Assembly: GCF_004339015.1 (NCBI RefSeq) | Contig: NZ_SMFQ01000004.1 | Coordinates: forward strand, 743,901 to 807,900 | Source of the DNA: Cocleimonas flava | Lineage (GTDB): Bacteria; Pseudomonadota; Gammaproteobacteria; Thiotrichales; Thiotrichaceae | Direction of reading: 5' to 3' | DNA: 64,000 nucleotides | Shown here: one piece after another, positions 19,635 through 30,041 of the stretch | How the letters are laid out: each line of letters begins with the position of its first letter | How positions within the stretch are numbered: the first letter of the stretch is position 1 | Notes under the pieces: generated by a model | The model's input: only the letters and a program-made list of their open reading frames with translations | The model's database searches: none | What the model was told of the DNA's origin: nothing | Position numbers and translations under genes: made by a program

Positions 19635-19661
19635 CACCCCCCTACTTTGGGGCACTTTTTT
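19635..19661 (+). repeat. Dispersed element copy R6 (closest to consensus)
   Basis: CACCCCCCTACTT, TGGGGCAC, six T. It lies between two rightward genes, 159 bases after accD and 106 before folC, in the sense orientation for both. CCCC can pair with GGGG. Confidence 0.88.
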
Positions 19662-19767
19662 ACACTGTTTGATTTAATTGATTAATACTTATATTTTGAT
19701 TCTTCACTATTTATTTGAACGCAACATTAAATTTGAACTCTCTTCTCGCGTTCCATACTAACCACTA

Positions 19768-21084
19768 ATGAAAAAAACTTTACAAGACTGGTTGAGCTGG
19801 CAGGAAACACTACATCTTTCTGAGATAGATCTCGGGCTAGAAAGAATTGGTCGTGTAGCGGAACAACTTGGACTTCTCACCCCATCTTTTCCTATCATTA
19901 CTGTTGCAGGCACAAACGGCAAAGGCTCTACTGTCGCTTTTCTAAATGAAATGTTACAGGCTGAGGGCTATAAAACCGGGGCTTATACTTCTCCACACCT
20001 CATTAATTACAACGAACGCATCACCATCAATAGTAACGAAGCCAGTGATGCGCTAATTATTGAAGCCTTTGATGCAATCAACCAAGCTAGATTCATCACT
20101 AACAAAAACAATGAGATAGAAGAAGTAAGCTTAACCTATTTCGAATTTTCAACACTCGCGGCAATGTGGTGCTTTCAACAGCAAGACATTGATGTCGCAG
20201 TTCTGGAAGTAGGCCTTGGTGGCAGGCTAGACGCTGCAAATCTTTGGGACACCAATCTGGCAATTATTACCAGTATCGATGTCGATCATATCGATTGGTT
20301 AGGCGACGATCGCGAGCTAATCGCCAAAGAAAAAGCCGGAATTATGCGAGCTACCGCTCCTGCAATTTGCGGTGACCCTACCCCACCTGAAATGATTAAA
20401 ACCGAGGCCGAACGCCTAGGTATAAAATTGATTCAGTTAAACGAAGACTTTAGCTTTTCGATAGATAAGAATGATCCTGAGCATTGGATCTGGCGCGATG
20501 AAAAAATAGAACTCTCCTTACCAAAACCCAGGTTACAGGGAGACTTTCAAATCAATAACGCTTCAACTGCCATAGCTGGTTTAATGGCCATTCAAGATCG
20601 TTTACCTACAAGCCCAGAATCAATCTCTGCAGGCTTACAAAAAGCCAGCATCACAGGAAGATTACAGATTATCAATGAATCTCCCGAATGGTTATTAGAT
20701 GTCGCACACAACCCTCATTCAGCCAAAGAATTAGCAAAATACATCGATACGCACAAGGTATCAGGAAAGACATTTGCGCTTTTCTCCATGCTGAAAGACA
20801 AAGATATCGATGAAGTATTAAAACTCATGGATCCAGTCATAGACGAATGGCATATAGTGCCGTTAGAAGGATCACGAGGCACAAGCTTAACCGATTTAAA
20901 ACAACAGTTTACAGACAGTTTTATAGATTCAAATTTAGTCACACACGAGCGCTTTTCTGATGCCTGCCAACTACTTAAAAACATCACTAAAGATGAAGAT
21001 AGAGTAGTTGCCTTTGGCTCTTTTCTGGTAGTATCAGAAGTATTAGATAATAGTAATTTTAGGAGATTTTTTAATCATGGATAA
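19768..21084 (+). CDS. folC: Bifunctional dihydrofolate/tetrahydrofolate synthase
   Basis: It adds glutamate to dihydropteroate and extends the polyglutamate tail of folates. The 438-residue Mur-ligase-fold protein has the P-loop VAGTNGKGSTV (about 48-58), YTSPHLINYNERI, the VLEVGLGGRLDAANLWD motif and the C-terminal DVAHNPHSAKELA. Start and length agree with the family. Its last codons overlap the following SPOR-protein gene by eight bases, so the two are coupled. Confidence 0.96.
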   Translation: MKKTLQDWLSWQETLHLSEIDLGLERIGRVAEQLGLLTPSFPIITVAGTNGKGSTVAFLNEMLQAEGYKTGAYTSPHLINYNERITINSNEASDALIIEAFDAINQARFITNKNNEIEEVSLTYFEFSTLAAMWCFQQQDIDVAVLEVGLGGRLDAANLWDTNLAIITSIDVDHIDWLGDDRELIAKEKAGIMRATAPAICGDPTPPEMIKTEAERLGIKLIQLNEDFSFSIDKNDPEHWIWRDEKIELSLPKPRLQGDFQINNASTAIAGLMAIQDRLPTSPESISAGLQKASITGRLQIINESPEWLLDVAHNPHSAKELAKYIDTHKVSGKTFALFSMLKDKDIDEVLKLMDPVIDEWHIVPLEGSRGTSLTDLKQQFTDSFIDSNLVTHERFSDACQLLKNITKDEDRVVAFGSFLVVSEVLDNSNFRRFFNHG

Positions 21085-22000
21085 TGCAATGGTAAAACGT
21101 GGAATTGGGGCAATTGTTTTAGCAATAATTGCAGCGTTACTATTAGGGTACTTGCTAAAAGACAAGAGTCGCGAGCGTCAGGAAGTGGTTGACATGAAAC
21201 TCCCTGGAGCACCTGAAATTAATATACCAAGCCTATCCGAAGCGACGAGCAAAGTAACAGATTCGGCTGCCAGCTTAGTTGGCGAAGCGAAAGACACAGT
21301 AACAAATGCAGGAAGTGCGGTTGTCGCATCTGCTACTGGCACCTTAAAAACAGCAACTGATAGTGTAAAATCTGTTACCGATTCAGCTAAAACAGCGGTT
21401 GAAAATGTAACCTCTGCAAACACTGACTCTGCTACTAATGACGGCACTAAACCTGGCTTTTCATTCAGACCTCCTAATCTTAATGAACAAAAAGAAATTG
21501 TTGATAATGTTGGCACATCGGACCAAGGCGCGACCGAAGCTACCACGGCGGCTGTTACAGCAGCTCCAGTAAAAAAAGACACTGTAGTCGCAAGCAGTAA
21601 CCCTAAGCCTGCTAAAAAAGTATTTAAACCAACTATCGAAGAAGAACCTAAAGCAAAACCACCTGCCAAGAAAAAAGTGGTCGCAAAAAAGAAAGTGGAA
21701 CAGAAGCCTGCACCAAAGAAAGCAGCACCTGCAGCTAACACTAACCCTACTGGCGGGAAATACTCTATCCAGTTATTAGCGACATCAAGCCAATCACGCG
21801 CTAATAAACTAGCTAGCACTATGAATAGCGAAGGTTATGTAGCATTCATCACACAAACAACAAGCAACAACAAAATACTTTACCGTGTTCGTGTTGGTGG
21901 TCATAACGATCGTAATAGCGCAATCAAAGCTCAAGACTCAATGAAAAGACGCTATAAGAAAAATTTCTTTGTACAAAATAGCTTAGTGGTTTCAAAATAG
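21077..22000 (+). CDS. SPOR-domain cell division protein, DedD-like
   Basis: A 307-residue bitopic protein. A membrane helix lies at about 9-27 (GIGAIVLAIIAALLLGYLL). A long low-complexity region rich in Ala, Thr, Ser and Val, then in Lys and Pro, follows, and a SPOR domain ends the protein (about 231-307, KYSIQLLATSS onward), which binds denuded septal peptidoglycan. Position between folC and cvpA is the dedD locus of E. coli, but the middle is too variable to name it firmly. The start could be either methionine 1 or 5. Confidence 0.87.
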   Translation: MDNAMVKRGIGAIVLAIIAALLLGYLLKDKSRERQEVVDMKLPGAPEINIPSLSEATSKVTDSAASLVGEAKDTVTNAGSAVVASATGTLKTATDSVKSVTDSAKTAVENVTSANTDSATNDGTKPGFSFRPPNLNEQKEIVDNVGTSDQGATEATTAAVTAAPVKKDTVVASSNPKPAKKVFKPTIEEEPKAKPPAKKKVVAKKKVEQKPAPKKAAPAANTNPTGGKYSIQLLATSSQSRANKLASTMNSEGYVAFITQTTSNNKILYRVRVGGHNDRNSAIKAQDSMKRRYKKNFFVQNSLVVSK

Positions 22001-22104
22001 TCTTTCTAAATTAGTTTTATACTTTCTTTCATGACTCATACTCTTTAGAAACTATAATCATGAAAAACTTTTTAGACACTTATTTGAAAACACAGGATAT
22101 TTAA

Positions 22105-22713
22105 ATGGACTTAAACTATTTTGATATAGCGATAGTTGTCATTATATTAATTACTGCCTTGATTGGTTTTATGCGCGGTATAGTATGGATGGGAATTTTC
22201 CTTGCCACATGGGCAGCCGCAATTTTATTAGCGATTAAGTACAAAGATGCAGTCGCTGCAGCGTTACCTATCAAACTTAGTAGTGAAATTGCACAGACTG
22301 GTTTAGCAGCACTTCTGATTTTTCTTGGCGTACTGATATTAGGGGCAATAATTAACTTCCTCTTTAGTAAAGCTGTAGATGCCGTAGGCTTAGGTGCATT
22401 TGATCGAATTTTAGGTGCTGGTCTCGGCGTAGCACTGGGTGCGTTGGCCATTACGTTATTGACTATGCTATTGGGCTTGACAGAGTTACCCAATCAAAAA
22501 TCGTGGAGCGAGTCTGCCTTAATACCTAAGTTTCAGGAAGCTTCAGCATGGTTACAGACGCTAATTCCTGATAATCTAAATCAGTACATTAATGATAACA
22601 ACGGTGGGAGTGGCACAACGACACTCACGCCATCTGATGGTTCTAATTCTGGAGACTCTGCCATAGATGACACAGAAACCCCCATCAATACAATCGTCCC
22701 TTCTAGTAATTAA
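22105..22713 (+). CDS. cvpA: CvpA family membrane protein
   Basis: A 202-residue inner-membrane protein with four hydrophobic segments (about residues 3-25, 27-45, 65-87 and 101-123), in the conserved DIAIVVIILITALIGFMRG opening of CvpA. E. coli CvpA is needed for colicin V production and bile tolerance; its molecular role is not established. A polar Ser/Thr/Asp-rich tail extends beyond the E. coli length. It lies 18 bases before purF, as in E. coli. Confidence 0.9.
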   Translation: MDLNYFDIAIVVIILITALIGFMRGIVWMGIFLATWAAAILLAIKYKDAVAAALPIKLSSEIAQTGLAALLIFLGVLILGAIINFLFSKAVDAVGLGAFDRILGAGLGVALGALAITLLTMLLGLTELPNQKSWSESALIPKFQEASAWLQTLIPDNLNQYINDNNGGSGTTTLTPSDGSNSGDSAIDDTETPINTIVPSSN

Positions 22714-22731
22714 TTTTTCAGGTCATCTTCC

Positions 22732-24234
22732 ATGTGTGGAATAATTGGTATTTTAAGTAATACACCCGTCAATCAAGAAATTTACGACGGCTTGCTCGTC
22801 CTACAACACCGAGGCCAGGATTCTGCTGGAATGGCCACCAGCGATGGCAAACGACTCTATATTCGTCGTAAAAACGGCTTAGTAACCGATGTATTCCGTA
22901 AAGAACACATGAAACGCCTGGTAGGTAATATGGGCGTTGGTCATCTGCGCTACCCAACAGCAGGTGGTTCTTCAAACTCTGAAGCCCAGCCTTTTTATGT
23001 TAACTCTCCTTACGGTATTTCTTTGGCGCACAATGGGAATTTGACCAATGCCCACGAATTAAAGAAAGAACTTTATAAACAGGATAGAAGACATATAAAC
23101 ACATCGTCTGATTCTGAAATTCTTCTTAATATATTTGCTCAGGAATTACAGAAATACAAAGCTTACAGTGTTCACCCAGAAGAAGTCTTTGCTGCAGTTG
23201 AAGGCGTACACAAACGCTGTGTCGGAGCTTATGCGGTTATTGCCATGATAACTCGTGATGGCATTGTAGGTTTCCGCGACCCTAATGGTATTCGCCCGTT
23301 AGTGCTTGGAAAACGCGAATCTGAGCAAGGCACTGATTACATGCTAGCCTCTGAAAGTGTTGCTCTGGTAACTCAGGGATACGCAATTGTTCGTGATATC
23401 GAACCTGGCGAAGCTATTTTCATCACCAAAGATGGCGAAGTGCATACCAAACAATGTTCTGACAAAGCGACTTACAATAGCTGTATCTTCGAATATGTTT
23501 ATTTCGCTCGCCCTGACTCTGTTATTGACAAGGTATATGTGCACAAAGCCCGTATGAGAATGGGGCACAACCTTGCTGAAAAAGTCATGAAGGTATGGCC
23601 TGATCACGACATTGATGTGGTCATCCCTATTCCCGACACCAGCCGAACATCCGCACTTGAAATGGCCATTACCCTGGGCGTGCCATATCGCGAAGGTTAT
23701 ATTAAAAATCGTTACATCGGTCGTACCTTCATTATGCCAGGACAAAAGCAACGCAAGAAATCTGTCCGTCGTAAATTGAATCCACTCGACATTGAATTCA
23801 AAGGCAAGAACGTCATGCTTGTTGATGATTCTATTGTTCGCGGAACAACCTCAAAAGAGATTGTTCAAATGGCAAGAGACTCTGGCGCGAAGAATGTTTA
23901 TTTCGCTTCTGCATCACCTGCGATTCGTTATCCTAATATCTATGGTATCGATATGCCTGCCGCAAAAGAACTTATTGCGCATGGCAGAACAGAAGCAGAA
24001 GTAGCTAAAGAAATCGGCGCTGATCGACTTGTTTATCAAGAACTGGATGACCTTATTGACGCAATTACCAAAGGTAATTCTAAACTCACACAGTTTGATT
24101 GCTCGGTATTTACAGGAAAATATATCACTGGTGAATCAGAAAGCTACTTTACTGACTTGGAAGCACGTCGTAATGACGGCAAAAAGAAAGATAAAGCCAA
24201 TATGGTTGCTATAGATATGTCAGATACCGATTAA
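22732..24234 (+). CDS. purF: Amidophosphoribosyltransferase
   Basis: It catalyses the first committed step of purine synthesis, forming phosphoribosylamine from PRPP and glutamine. The nucleophile is C2 of MCGIIGIL, exposed once Met1 is removed. The N-terminal glutaminase domain shows [11 protein letters not shown] and LAHNGNLTN; the C-terminal domain has the PRPP loop [13 protein letters not shown] (about 363-375). The 500-residue length is normal. AGG stands upstream of the ATG. No PurR-like palindrome was recognised. Confidence 0.97.
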   Translation: MCGIIGILSNTPVNQEIYDGLLVLQHRGQDSAGMATSDGKRLYIRRKNGLVTDVFRKEHMKRLVGNMGVGHLRYPTAGGSSNSEAQPFYVNSPYGISLAHNGNLTNAHELKKELYKQDRRHINTSSDSEILLNIFAQELQKYKAYSVHPEEVFAAVEGVHKRCVGAYAVIAMITRDGIVGFRDPNGIRPLVLGKRESEQGTDYMLASESVALVTQGYAIVRDIEPGEAIFITKDGEVHTKQCSDKATYNSCIFEYVYFARPDSVIDKVYVHKARMRMGHNLAEKVMKVWPDHDIDVVIPIPDTSRTSALEMAITLGVPYREGYIKNRYIGRTFIMPGQKQRKKSVRRKLNPLDIEFKGKNVMLVDDSIVRGTTSKEIVQMARDSGAKNVYFASASPAIRYPNIYGIDMPAAKELIAHGRTEAEVAKEIGADRLVYQELDDLIDAITKGNSKLTQFDCSVFTGKYITGESESYFTDLEARRNDGKKKDKANMVAIDMSDTD

Positions 24235-24276
24235 TAGACACATAATAATCTAATGACGTTACATACCATTTAAACG

Positions 24277-24840
24277 ATGAGCGCTGTTAAGCCCGATAGT
24301 CTAGCTTTGTTACCAATGCTTGATGAGCTGAAGCAGCGCTTTCCTGACTCCCCTCACGACCTTCTAATCGTTGTTTCTGCAACGCGTCAGCAATTAATTC
24401 TAATTAAAAACCACAAAGTTATTTCCAGCTATTCCATATCTACCGCAGAAGCAGGTCTAGGTAATTTATCAGGCAGCTTTAAAACACCATTAGGCGTGCA
24501 CAAAATTGATGAAAAAATTGGTGAAGGCGCTGAGTTAGGTACAATATTCAAAGCACGTAAAAACACCCAAAAGATCGTAAAAATTCTCAAAAAACCGGAT
24601 GAGAAAAGTGATGGTGATTATATCACTTCACGTATTCTCCGGCTTTCAGGGATGGAACAAGGCGTTAACGCAGGTGGAAACGTTGATAGTCACGATCGAT
24701 ATATTTATATTCACGGCACAGACGAAGAAGGCCGCTTAGGTACACCGGCATCTCATGGCTGTGTTCGCATGGGAAATCAAGAAATCATAGACCTTTTCGA
24801 TCAAGTAGAAGTAGGTACTCTGGTGAATATCGTTGAATGA
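24277..24840 (+). CDS. L,D-transpeptidase (YkuD) family protein
   Basis: A 187-residue YkuD-domain protein with IHGTDEEGRLGTPASHGCVRM: H146, H160 and catalytic C162. YkuD enzymes make 3-3 peptidoglycan cross-links or attach proteins to the wall, and are normally exported. No signal peptide or membrane helix is visible here (MSAVKPDSLALLPMLDEL), so it may be cytoplasmic, use another route, or have a different substrate. It follows purF by 42 bases and ends at R7, facing pgsA. Confidence 0.85.
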   Translation: MSAVKPDSLALLPMLDELKQRFPDSPHDLLIVVSATRQQLILIKNHKVISSYSISTAEAGLGNLSGSFKTPLGVHKIDEKIGEGAELGTIFKARKNTQKIVKILKKPDEKSDGDYITSRILRLSGMEQGVNAGGNVDSHDRYIYIHGTDEEGRLGTPASHGCVRMGNQEIIDLFDQVEVGTLVNIVE

Positions 24841-24862
24841 AGGGTAATTTAAACATTTAATA

Positions 24863-24890
24863 CACCCCTCTACTTTCAGGCACTTTTTTT
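24863..24890 (+). repeat. Dispersed element copy R7
   Basis: CACCCCTCTACTT, TCAGGCAC, seven T. It lies in a 53-base gap between converging genes, 22 bases after the L,D-transpeptidase and three bases from the stop codon of leftward pgsA. One C of the core is T. Confidence 0.85.
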
Positions 24891-24893
24891 AAT

Positions 24894-25445
24894 TTATTTC
24901 TCTGTGTTTCCTGATGAAAATGCCGATTGTAAATATTGCACCATCGAAACAACAGTCAATACCGTCGCGATCACAAGGAAAACCAGTCCGACTTCTCTAA
25001 GTGGGAGTCCCCACAAGTCCTGGTTATACAACAAAAAGATTAACGATAATATTTGGGTAACGGCTTTAACCTTGCCAATATAAGCCACTGCAACTTTACT
25101 TCGCTGGCCTGTTTCTGCCATCCACTCTCTAAGCGCTGATATTGTAATCTCACGAGAGATAATCAGAACGGAAGCCATGGTTATCCACATCGTGCCTTCG
25201 CGTTCTACAATCAACAGTAAGGCTACAGCGACGAGGAGTTTGTCCGCTACTGGATCAAGAAAAGCACCAAACCGTGATTCCTGATTATATTTTCGAGCCA
25301 AATAGCCATCAATAAAATCTGTCAGGCCTGCCAAACCAAATATGGTAGATGCAGTAAGTGGCATATCCAGATAGAAAAACAAAACCACCAAAGGAATCGC
25401 AAGTATTCTCAGTATTGTAAGAAAAATAGGTAGATTAAAAGTCAC
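24894..25445 (-). CDS. pgsA: Phosphatidylglycerophosphate synthase
   Basis: It makes phosphatidylglycerophosphate from CDP-diacylglycerol and glycerol 3-phosphate, the route to phosphatidylglycerol and cardiolipin. The CDP-alcohol phosphotransferase signature is complete: D46-G-x2-A-R, then G60, D64 and D68. About five membrane helices surround it. The 183-residue length matches E. coli PgsA. It follows uvrC on the minus strand (42 bases), the same pairing as in E. coli. Confidence 0.94.
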   Translation of the reverse strand: MTFNLPIFLTILRILAIPLVVLFFYLDMPLTASTIFGLAGLTDFIDGYLARKYNQESRFGAFLDPVADKLLVAVALLLIVEREGTMWITMASVLIISREITISALREWMAETGQRSKVAVAYIGKVKAVTQILSLIFLLYNQDLWGLPLREVGLVFLVIATVLTVVSMVQYLQSAFSSGNTEK

Positions 25446-25487
25446 GGTTACCTTTATAAATTGGGTGTTTGTTGGGTTTCATATAAA

Positions 25488-27428
25488 TCATTCAGAATGA
25501 AATACATCATAAATCTTTTGAGCCAGTTTCGCACTAATTCCATTGACCTTACTTAACTCTTCCACACTTGCTCTGGTGATCGCTCTAATTCCACCAAAAC
25601 GTTTTAATAAATCCTGGCGCCGCTTTGGGCCCAAGCCTTCAATACCTTCCAGAGGAGAAGTATTTCTCGTCTTTTTACGTCTTTGTCGATGCCCACTTAT
25701 GGCAAATCGATGCGCTTCATCTCGTACCTGCTGTATTAAATGCAGCGCACTTGAATGTGCAGGCAACATTATTTTCTCTTTCACCGATGAAACGCCGTCC
25801 TCCTGCGAAAGTACCGTTAATGTATCCATATCCTGACGACGCCCTTCACCTTTGGTCACGCCAATTATCTCAACACCGCTTATTTGCAATTTATTGAGTA
25901 CGTCAACGGCTTGTGTAACCTGACCTTTACCCCCATCAATAAAGAGTATATCAGGTAGCTTGCTGTCTTTTTCTATGGCCTTCTTATAACGTCTTTCTAA
26001 AGCCTGATGCATCGCGGCATAATCATCGCCACCTACAATTCCACTGATATTATATCGTCGGTATTCGGACTTGATTGCACCTTCCAGACCAAACACTACG
26101 CAAGAAGCCACCGTTGCTTCACCCATCATGTGACTGATATCAAAACACTCCATGCGTGCAGGTATATAATCCAGACCCAGCTCTTCCTGAAGCGCCAATA
26201 CACGTTTTTGAACACCTGCTTTAGATGCCAAATGCGTAGACAAGGCATGCTGAGCATTTCTTGCTGCCATGTCTACCCAGCGTTGTCGATCTCCTCGGAG
26301 CTTATAAGCCAAAGTCACTTTCTTTTCAGCTTTCAGTGACAGCATCTCTTCCAGTGGTTCATTATCTTCAGGTTTGTGACTCAATAAGATCTCAGAGGGA
26401 ATTTCACGCGAGATGTAATACTGGGAAAGAAATGAAGAAAGAATTCTTTTTTCAGGGCTGATAATATCCGATTCTTTCTTATCCTCTCCCTTGCCTTTCT
26501 CTCCCTTAGCTTCTTTAAAAAAAGTAGGCAACTTAGGAAAAAAATTCTTATTACCCAAATTGTGCCCATTTCTAATCGTTAACACTTGAACACTGGCAAT
26601 ATTAGAAGCGAACTGCAATGCAATCACATCCACACTAGACTGACCGACACTAATACTTTGCTGTTGAGACACCTGTCGCAATTGTTCTATCTGATCACGG
26701 TAGTTAGCAGCCTGTTCAAAATTTAATTCATTCGAAGCCTTATCCATCAATTCTACTAATTCTTCAATAACCTGCTGGCTCTTACCTTGAAGAAACTTAA
26801 TGGTATGACTAACTCCCTGCTTTTTATATTCTTCTTCGGATATTTCATTTGTACAGGGTGCTGTGCAACGTTTGATTTGATATTGCAGACAAGGCCGCGA
26901 ACGATTACTGAAATAACTATTTTCACATTGTCGCACCTGAAACAGTTTCTGCAACAAAGCGAGGGTTTCACGCACTGCACCTGCGCTTGGATAAGGTCCA
27001 AAGTACTGTCCTTTCCCTTTTTTAGCACCACGGTGAAATGTTAAACGCGGGTATTTATGCTTAGACAGATAAATATACGGATAACTTTTATCATCTCGAA
27101 GCAAGATGTTATAACGAGGCTGATGTTTTTTGATTAAATTACTTTCGAGCAATAGGGCTTCAGCTTCCGTCGCAGTAATCGTTACCTGTACGTCTCGAAT
27201 CTGCTTGACCATTGAATAGGTCCGAGAGTTTACGATGTTTCCACGAAAATAACTGGATACTCGATTTTTGAGATCTTTTGCTTTTCCCACATAGAGGATT
27301 TTTTCATCCTCCGAAATCATGCGATATACGCCGGGTTTATGTGGAACTGTTTTTAAGAAAGACTTACTGTCAAAGGTTTGACTACCTTCTTCGTGATTTT
27401 CAGCATCTTGATTAGGATCGTTCGTCAT
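25488..27428 (-). CDS. uvrC: Excinuclease ABC subunit C
   Basis: The UvrC subunit makes both incisions around DNA lesions. Order of domains: N-terminal GIY-YIG nuclease (KPGVYRMISEDEKILYVG, near residues 31-48), cysteine-rich segment (CENSYFSNRSRPCLQYQIKR), UVR motif (about 215-250), RNase H-like C-terminal nuclease (ECFDISHMMGE, LPDILFIDGGKGQV) and tandem HhH. At 646 residues it is longer than the E. coli protein, partly from a Lys/Glu-rich insertion (KEAKGEKGKGEDKKES) around residue 310. uvrA lies 23 kb away. Confidence 0.96.
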   Translation of the reverse strand: MTNDPNQDAENHEEGSQTFDSKSFLKTVPHKPGVYRMISEDEKILYVGKAKDLKNRVSSYFRGNIVNSRTYSMVKQIRDVQVTITATEAEALLLESNLIKKHQPRYNILLRDDKSYPYIYLSKHKYPRLTFHRGAKKGKGQYFGPYPSAGAVRETLALLQKLFQVRQCENSYFSNRSRPCLQYQIKRCTAPCTNEISEEEYKKQGVSHTIKFLQGKSQQVIEELVELMDKASNELNFEQAANYRDQIEQLRQVSQQQSISVGQSSVDVIALQFASNIASVQVLTIRNGHNLGNKNFFPKLPTFFKEAKGEKGKGEDKKESDIISPEKRILSSFLSQYYISREIPSEILLSHKPEDNEPLEEMLSLKAEKKVTLAYKLRGDRQRWVDMAARNAQHALSTHLASKAGVQKRVLALQEELGLDYIPARMECFDISHMMGEATVASCVVFGLEGAIKSEYRRYNISGIVGGDDYAAMHQALERRYKKAIEKDSKLPDILFIDGGKGQVTQAVDVLNKLQISGVEIIGVTKGEGRRQDMDTLTVLSQEDGVSSVKEKIMLPAHSSALHLIQQVRDEAHRFAISGHRQRRKKTRNTSPLEGIEGLGPKRRQDLLKRFGGIRAITRASVEELSKVNGISAKLAQKIYDVFHSE

Positions 27429-27643
27429 ATAATTTATAAGAAGATATTAATAACTAGCGGTGAAACAACAAAAAACCAAGAAGAGTCGTGAGTGTTACAA
27501 CAATGGAAAAATCATAATAACTTACTAAACAGAAGCATCATAATAGCAAACGAAGAGCACTCAATAAGAAACAACTCGCGAAGCACAAATACCAATTCCG
27601 TTTATCGCAGATCGAGCTATCATTAATTAGCTGGAATAACCTT

Positions 27644-28612
27644 TTAAAACTTAATGAGCGCAGAACCCCAGGTGAAACCACCACCAAAGGCCTCTAGCAG
27701 AATAACCTCACCGCGCTTGATGCGTCCATCACGAACTGCCACATCTAAGGCTAGCGGAACAGACGCTGCAGAGGTATTACCATGCTCATGCACAGTAACA
27801 ACAACTCGATCCATTGGCATCTTAAGCTTTTTAGCTGTCGCTTTTATAATGCGAATATTAGCCTGATGTGGCACTAACCAATCGATATCAGACTTTTCCA
27901 TATTATTGTATTCAAGTGTTTCGTCAACAATACGGCCAAGCGTATTCACCGCCACACGAAAAACTTCATTACCTTTCATTTGCACAAAAGCCCCACCAGA
28001 ATCCATCAAGGCTTTGTTTTTAGAGACACCAGCTGTGGTATTGAGTAAGTTCTCATACTTACCATCAGCATGTAGATGAGTAGAAAGAATACCATCCTCT
28101 TCCTCAGTTGCTTCTAAAACCACAGCTCCAGCGCCATCTGCAAATAAAATACAGGTTCCTCTGTCGGTCCAGTCGATAATATTGGAGAATTTTTCCGCAC
28201 CGATAACCAACGCACATTTATGAGAGCCACTTTTAATAAACTTATCAGCAACGCCTAATGCATAAACGAAGCCTGTACAAACAGCCTGTATATCAAAAGC
28301 CGCACAGCCGCTAATACCTAATTTTTTTTGTAATAGGCACGCAGTACTTGGGAAAATGAGATCAGGAGTGGTTGTAGCAAATACAATAAGATCAATATCA
28401 TCAACCGTTTTACCCGCCATTTCCATGGCTTTTAAGACGGCTTTTTCAGCAAGATCACAAGTCGTTTCATCCGCTGCTGCAATATGACGTTTTTCGATAC
28501 CTGTGCGCTCTACAATCCAGTCATGCGTGGTATCAACCATCTTTTCAAGATCATGGTTGGTTAATACCTTTTCAGGTAAGTAACTACCTGTGCCTGTGAT
28601 TTTAGAATTCAT
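27644..28612 (-). CDS. fabH: Beta-ketoacyl-ACP synthase III
   Basis: It condenses acetyl-CoA with malonyl-ACP to start fatty acid synthesis. The triad is visible: C112 in [11 protein letters not shown], histidine in [11 protein letters not shown] and asparagine in [10 protein letters not shown]. The 322-residue length is typical. It follows plsX by 63 bases on the minus strand. fabD, fabG and acpP, which often come next, are not here; uvrC follows after about 215 bases with no recognisable gene in the gap. Confidence 0.96.
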   Translation of the reverse strand: MNSKITGTGSYLPEKVLTNHDLEKMVDTTHDWIVERTGIEKRHIAAADETTCDLAEKAVLKAMEMAGKTVDDIDLIVFATTTPDLIFPSTACLLQKKLGISGCAAFDIQAVCTGFVYALGVADKFIKSGSHKCALVIGAEKFSNIIDWTDRGTCILFADGAGAVVLEATEEEDGILSTHLHADGKYENLLNTTAGVSKNKALMDSGGAFVQMKGNEVFRVAVNTLGRIVDETLEYNNMEKSDIDWLVPHQANIRIIKATAKKLKMPMDRVVVTVHEHGNTSAASVPLALDVAVRDGRIKRGEVILLEAFGGGFTWGSALIKF

Positions 28613-28675
28613 CCTGTATCCTATTATTTTCTCTATTTTATTTGGTTACTATATTACTACAGACATATTAAAGAA

Positions 28676-29692
28676 CTAATCGACTAAATGTTTTTGCAGT
28701 TGCTCTTCTATTTTATCAGGTACTTTTTCGATAACCGCTTTTCGCGCAATCCCTATCGCGTTAGCAAAAGCGACATCATCCGCCCCACCATGACTTTTTA
28801 TCACAATACCTTTCAAGCCCAGAAAGCTGGCACCATTATAGCGCCTGTGATCAAAACGTTGACGGAACGATTTAAGAACCGGATAAGACACCAAAGCTGC
28901 AATTTTGGTAAATATAGATTTGGTATAGCCTGCTTTAATTTCTTGTGAAAGCATTTTTGCCAGGCCTTCAGAGGTTTTCAGTGCAACATTACCCACGAAA
29001 CCATCACAAACGATGACATCAACTTCGCCATGAAAGATATCATTACCTTCCACAAAGCCAATATAATTAAAACCACCATCTTGTAATTGTTTATGTGCAG
29101 CTTTTACCTGCTCATTACCCTTCATATCTTCAGAGCCGATATTGAGCAAACCCACACGCGGTTTTTCAACACCATCAATAGCCGTTGCTAGCTCTGAACC
29201 CATAATAGCAAACTGATATAAATGTTCTGAAGTTGAGTCAATATTAGCACCAAGATCCAACACATAAGTGTGACCCGATGCGGCAGGTATTGGCGCACAA
29301 ATAGCTGGACGATCGATGCCTTTCAATGTTCGCAGAACAAAACGGCCAGTGGCCATTAAAGCACCAGTATTACCAGCACTTACAGCAGCATCAGCAGACT
29401 CATCTTTAACAAGATTAATCGCTACGCGCATTGATGAGTCTTTTTTACCGCGTAAGGCCAAAGCGGGTGACTCATTCATCAACACGACTTCAGATGCGTG
29501 TTGAACCTTTATTCTTTCGTTAGGTTCCTGATTATGCTTTCTTAACTCATCTAATATTTTAGATTCATCGCCAACCAGGATTAGAGCGGTATCATTGTAT
29601 TCTTTTAAAAATAACAATGCTGCAGGTATTGCAGCTGATAAGCCGTTGTCTCCGCTCATTGTATCTATTGCAATACGATGTAACTCTGTCAT
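28676..29692 (-). CDS. plsX: Phosphate acyltransferase PlsX
   Basis: It converts acyl-ACP to acyl-phosphate for phospholipid synthesis. The 338-residue protein has VSAGNTGALMA, LDLGANID and VCDGFVGNVALKTSEG. The N-terminal motif reads AIDTMSGDNGLS instead of the common AMGGDxGP; the aspartates are kept. It lies between rpmF and fabH on the minus strand. The hairpin at 29723-29752 separates it from rpmF and could reduce read-through. Confidence 0.95.
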   Translation of the reverse strand: MTELHRIAIDTMSGDNGLSAAIPAALLFLKEYNDTALILVGDESKILDELRKHNQEPNERIKVQHASEVVLMNESPALALRGKKDSSMRVAINLVKDESADAAVSAGNTGALMATGRFVLRTLKGIDRPAICAPIPAASGHTYVLDLGANIDSTSEHLYQFAIMGSELATAIDGVEKPRVGLLNIGSEDMKGNEQVKAAHKQLQDGGFNYIGFVEGNDIFHGEVDVIVCDGFVGNVALKTSEGLAKMLSQEIKAGYTKSIFTKIAALVSYPVLKSFRQRFDHRRYNGASFLGLKGIVIKSHGGADDVAFANAIGIARKAVIEKVPDKIEEQLQKHLVD

Positions 29693-29722
29693 TAACGTGC
29701 AAACCTTTTATGTTTTATATAC

Positions 29723-29752
29723 AAAAAATCGCGAGTCTATGCCCGCGATTTT
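29723..29752 (-). terminator. Intrinsic terminator or attenuator after rpmF
   Basis: AAAATCGCG (29725-29733) and CGCGATTTT (29744-29752) pair over a 10-base loop; read on the minus strand the stem is followed by T. It lies between the rpmF stop and the plsX start, so it could set the ratio of ribosomal protein to lipid enzyme by partial termination. Confidence 0.7.
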
Positions 29753-29779
29753 AATGTTCAATATGGTAAAACACAATTT

Positions 29780-29983
29780 TTACTCGTCATCATCCTCGTC
29801 TTCTACTTCTACTGCAGAAGCGATAACTTGACGACCACGGTAAAATCCGTCTGGTGTCATATGATGACGCAAATGAGTCTCACCAGAAACTGGATCAACA
29901 GATAATGTAGGATTCGATAAAGAATCGTGAGAGCGACGCTGTCCTCTTCTTGAACGCGTTACTTTACTTTTTTGAACTGCCAT
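29780..29983 (-). CDS. rpmF: 50S ribosomal protein L32
   Basis: The 67-residue protein opens [20 protein letters not shown] and has [18 protein letters not shown], the L32 pattern without zinc cysteines. After the usual end it carries about ten extra residues, nearly all acidic (EVEDEDDDE), unlike the 57-residue E. coli protein. GGAG lies just upstream of the ATG. It follows yceD by 58 bases, the standard arrangement. Confidence 0.97.
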   Translation of the reverse strand: MAVQKSKVTRSRRGQRRSHDSLSNPTLSVDPVSGETHLRHHMTPDGFYRGRQVIASAVEVEDEDDDE

Positions 29984-30041
29984 GAGTTACTCCAATACGT
30001 AAAAAAAATTAATAAATACAATATTTATCAACTCTAGTTTC

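Noticed and set aside
24277-24840. Possible missed signal peptide for the L,D-transpeptidase
   Set aside because: Looked upstream for an in-frame hydrophobic N-terminus; the purF gene ends 42 bases before and there is no room for one.
27429-27643. Possible small gene between fabH and uvrC
   Set aside because: No frame with a start, ribosome binding site and coding-like composition was seen in this 215-base gap.
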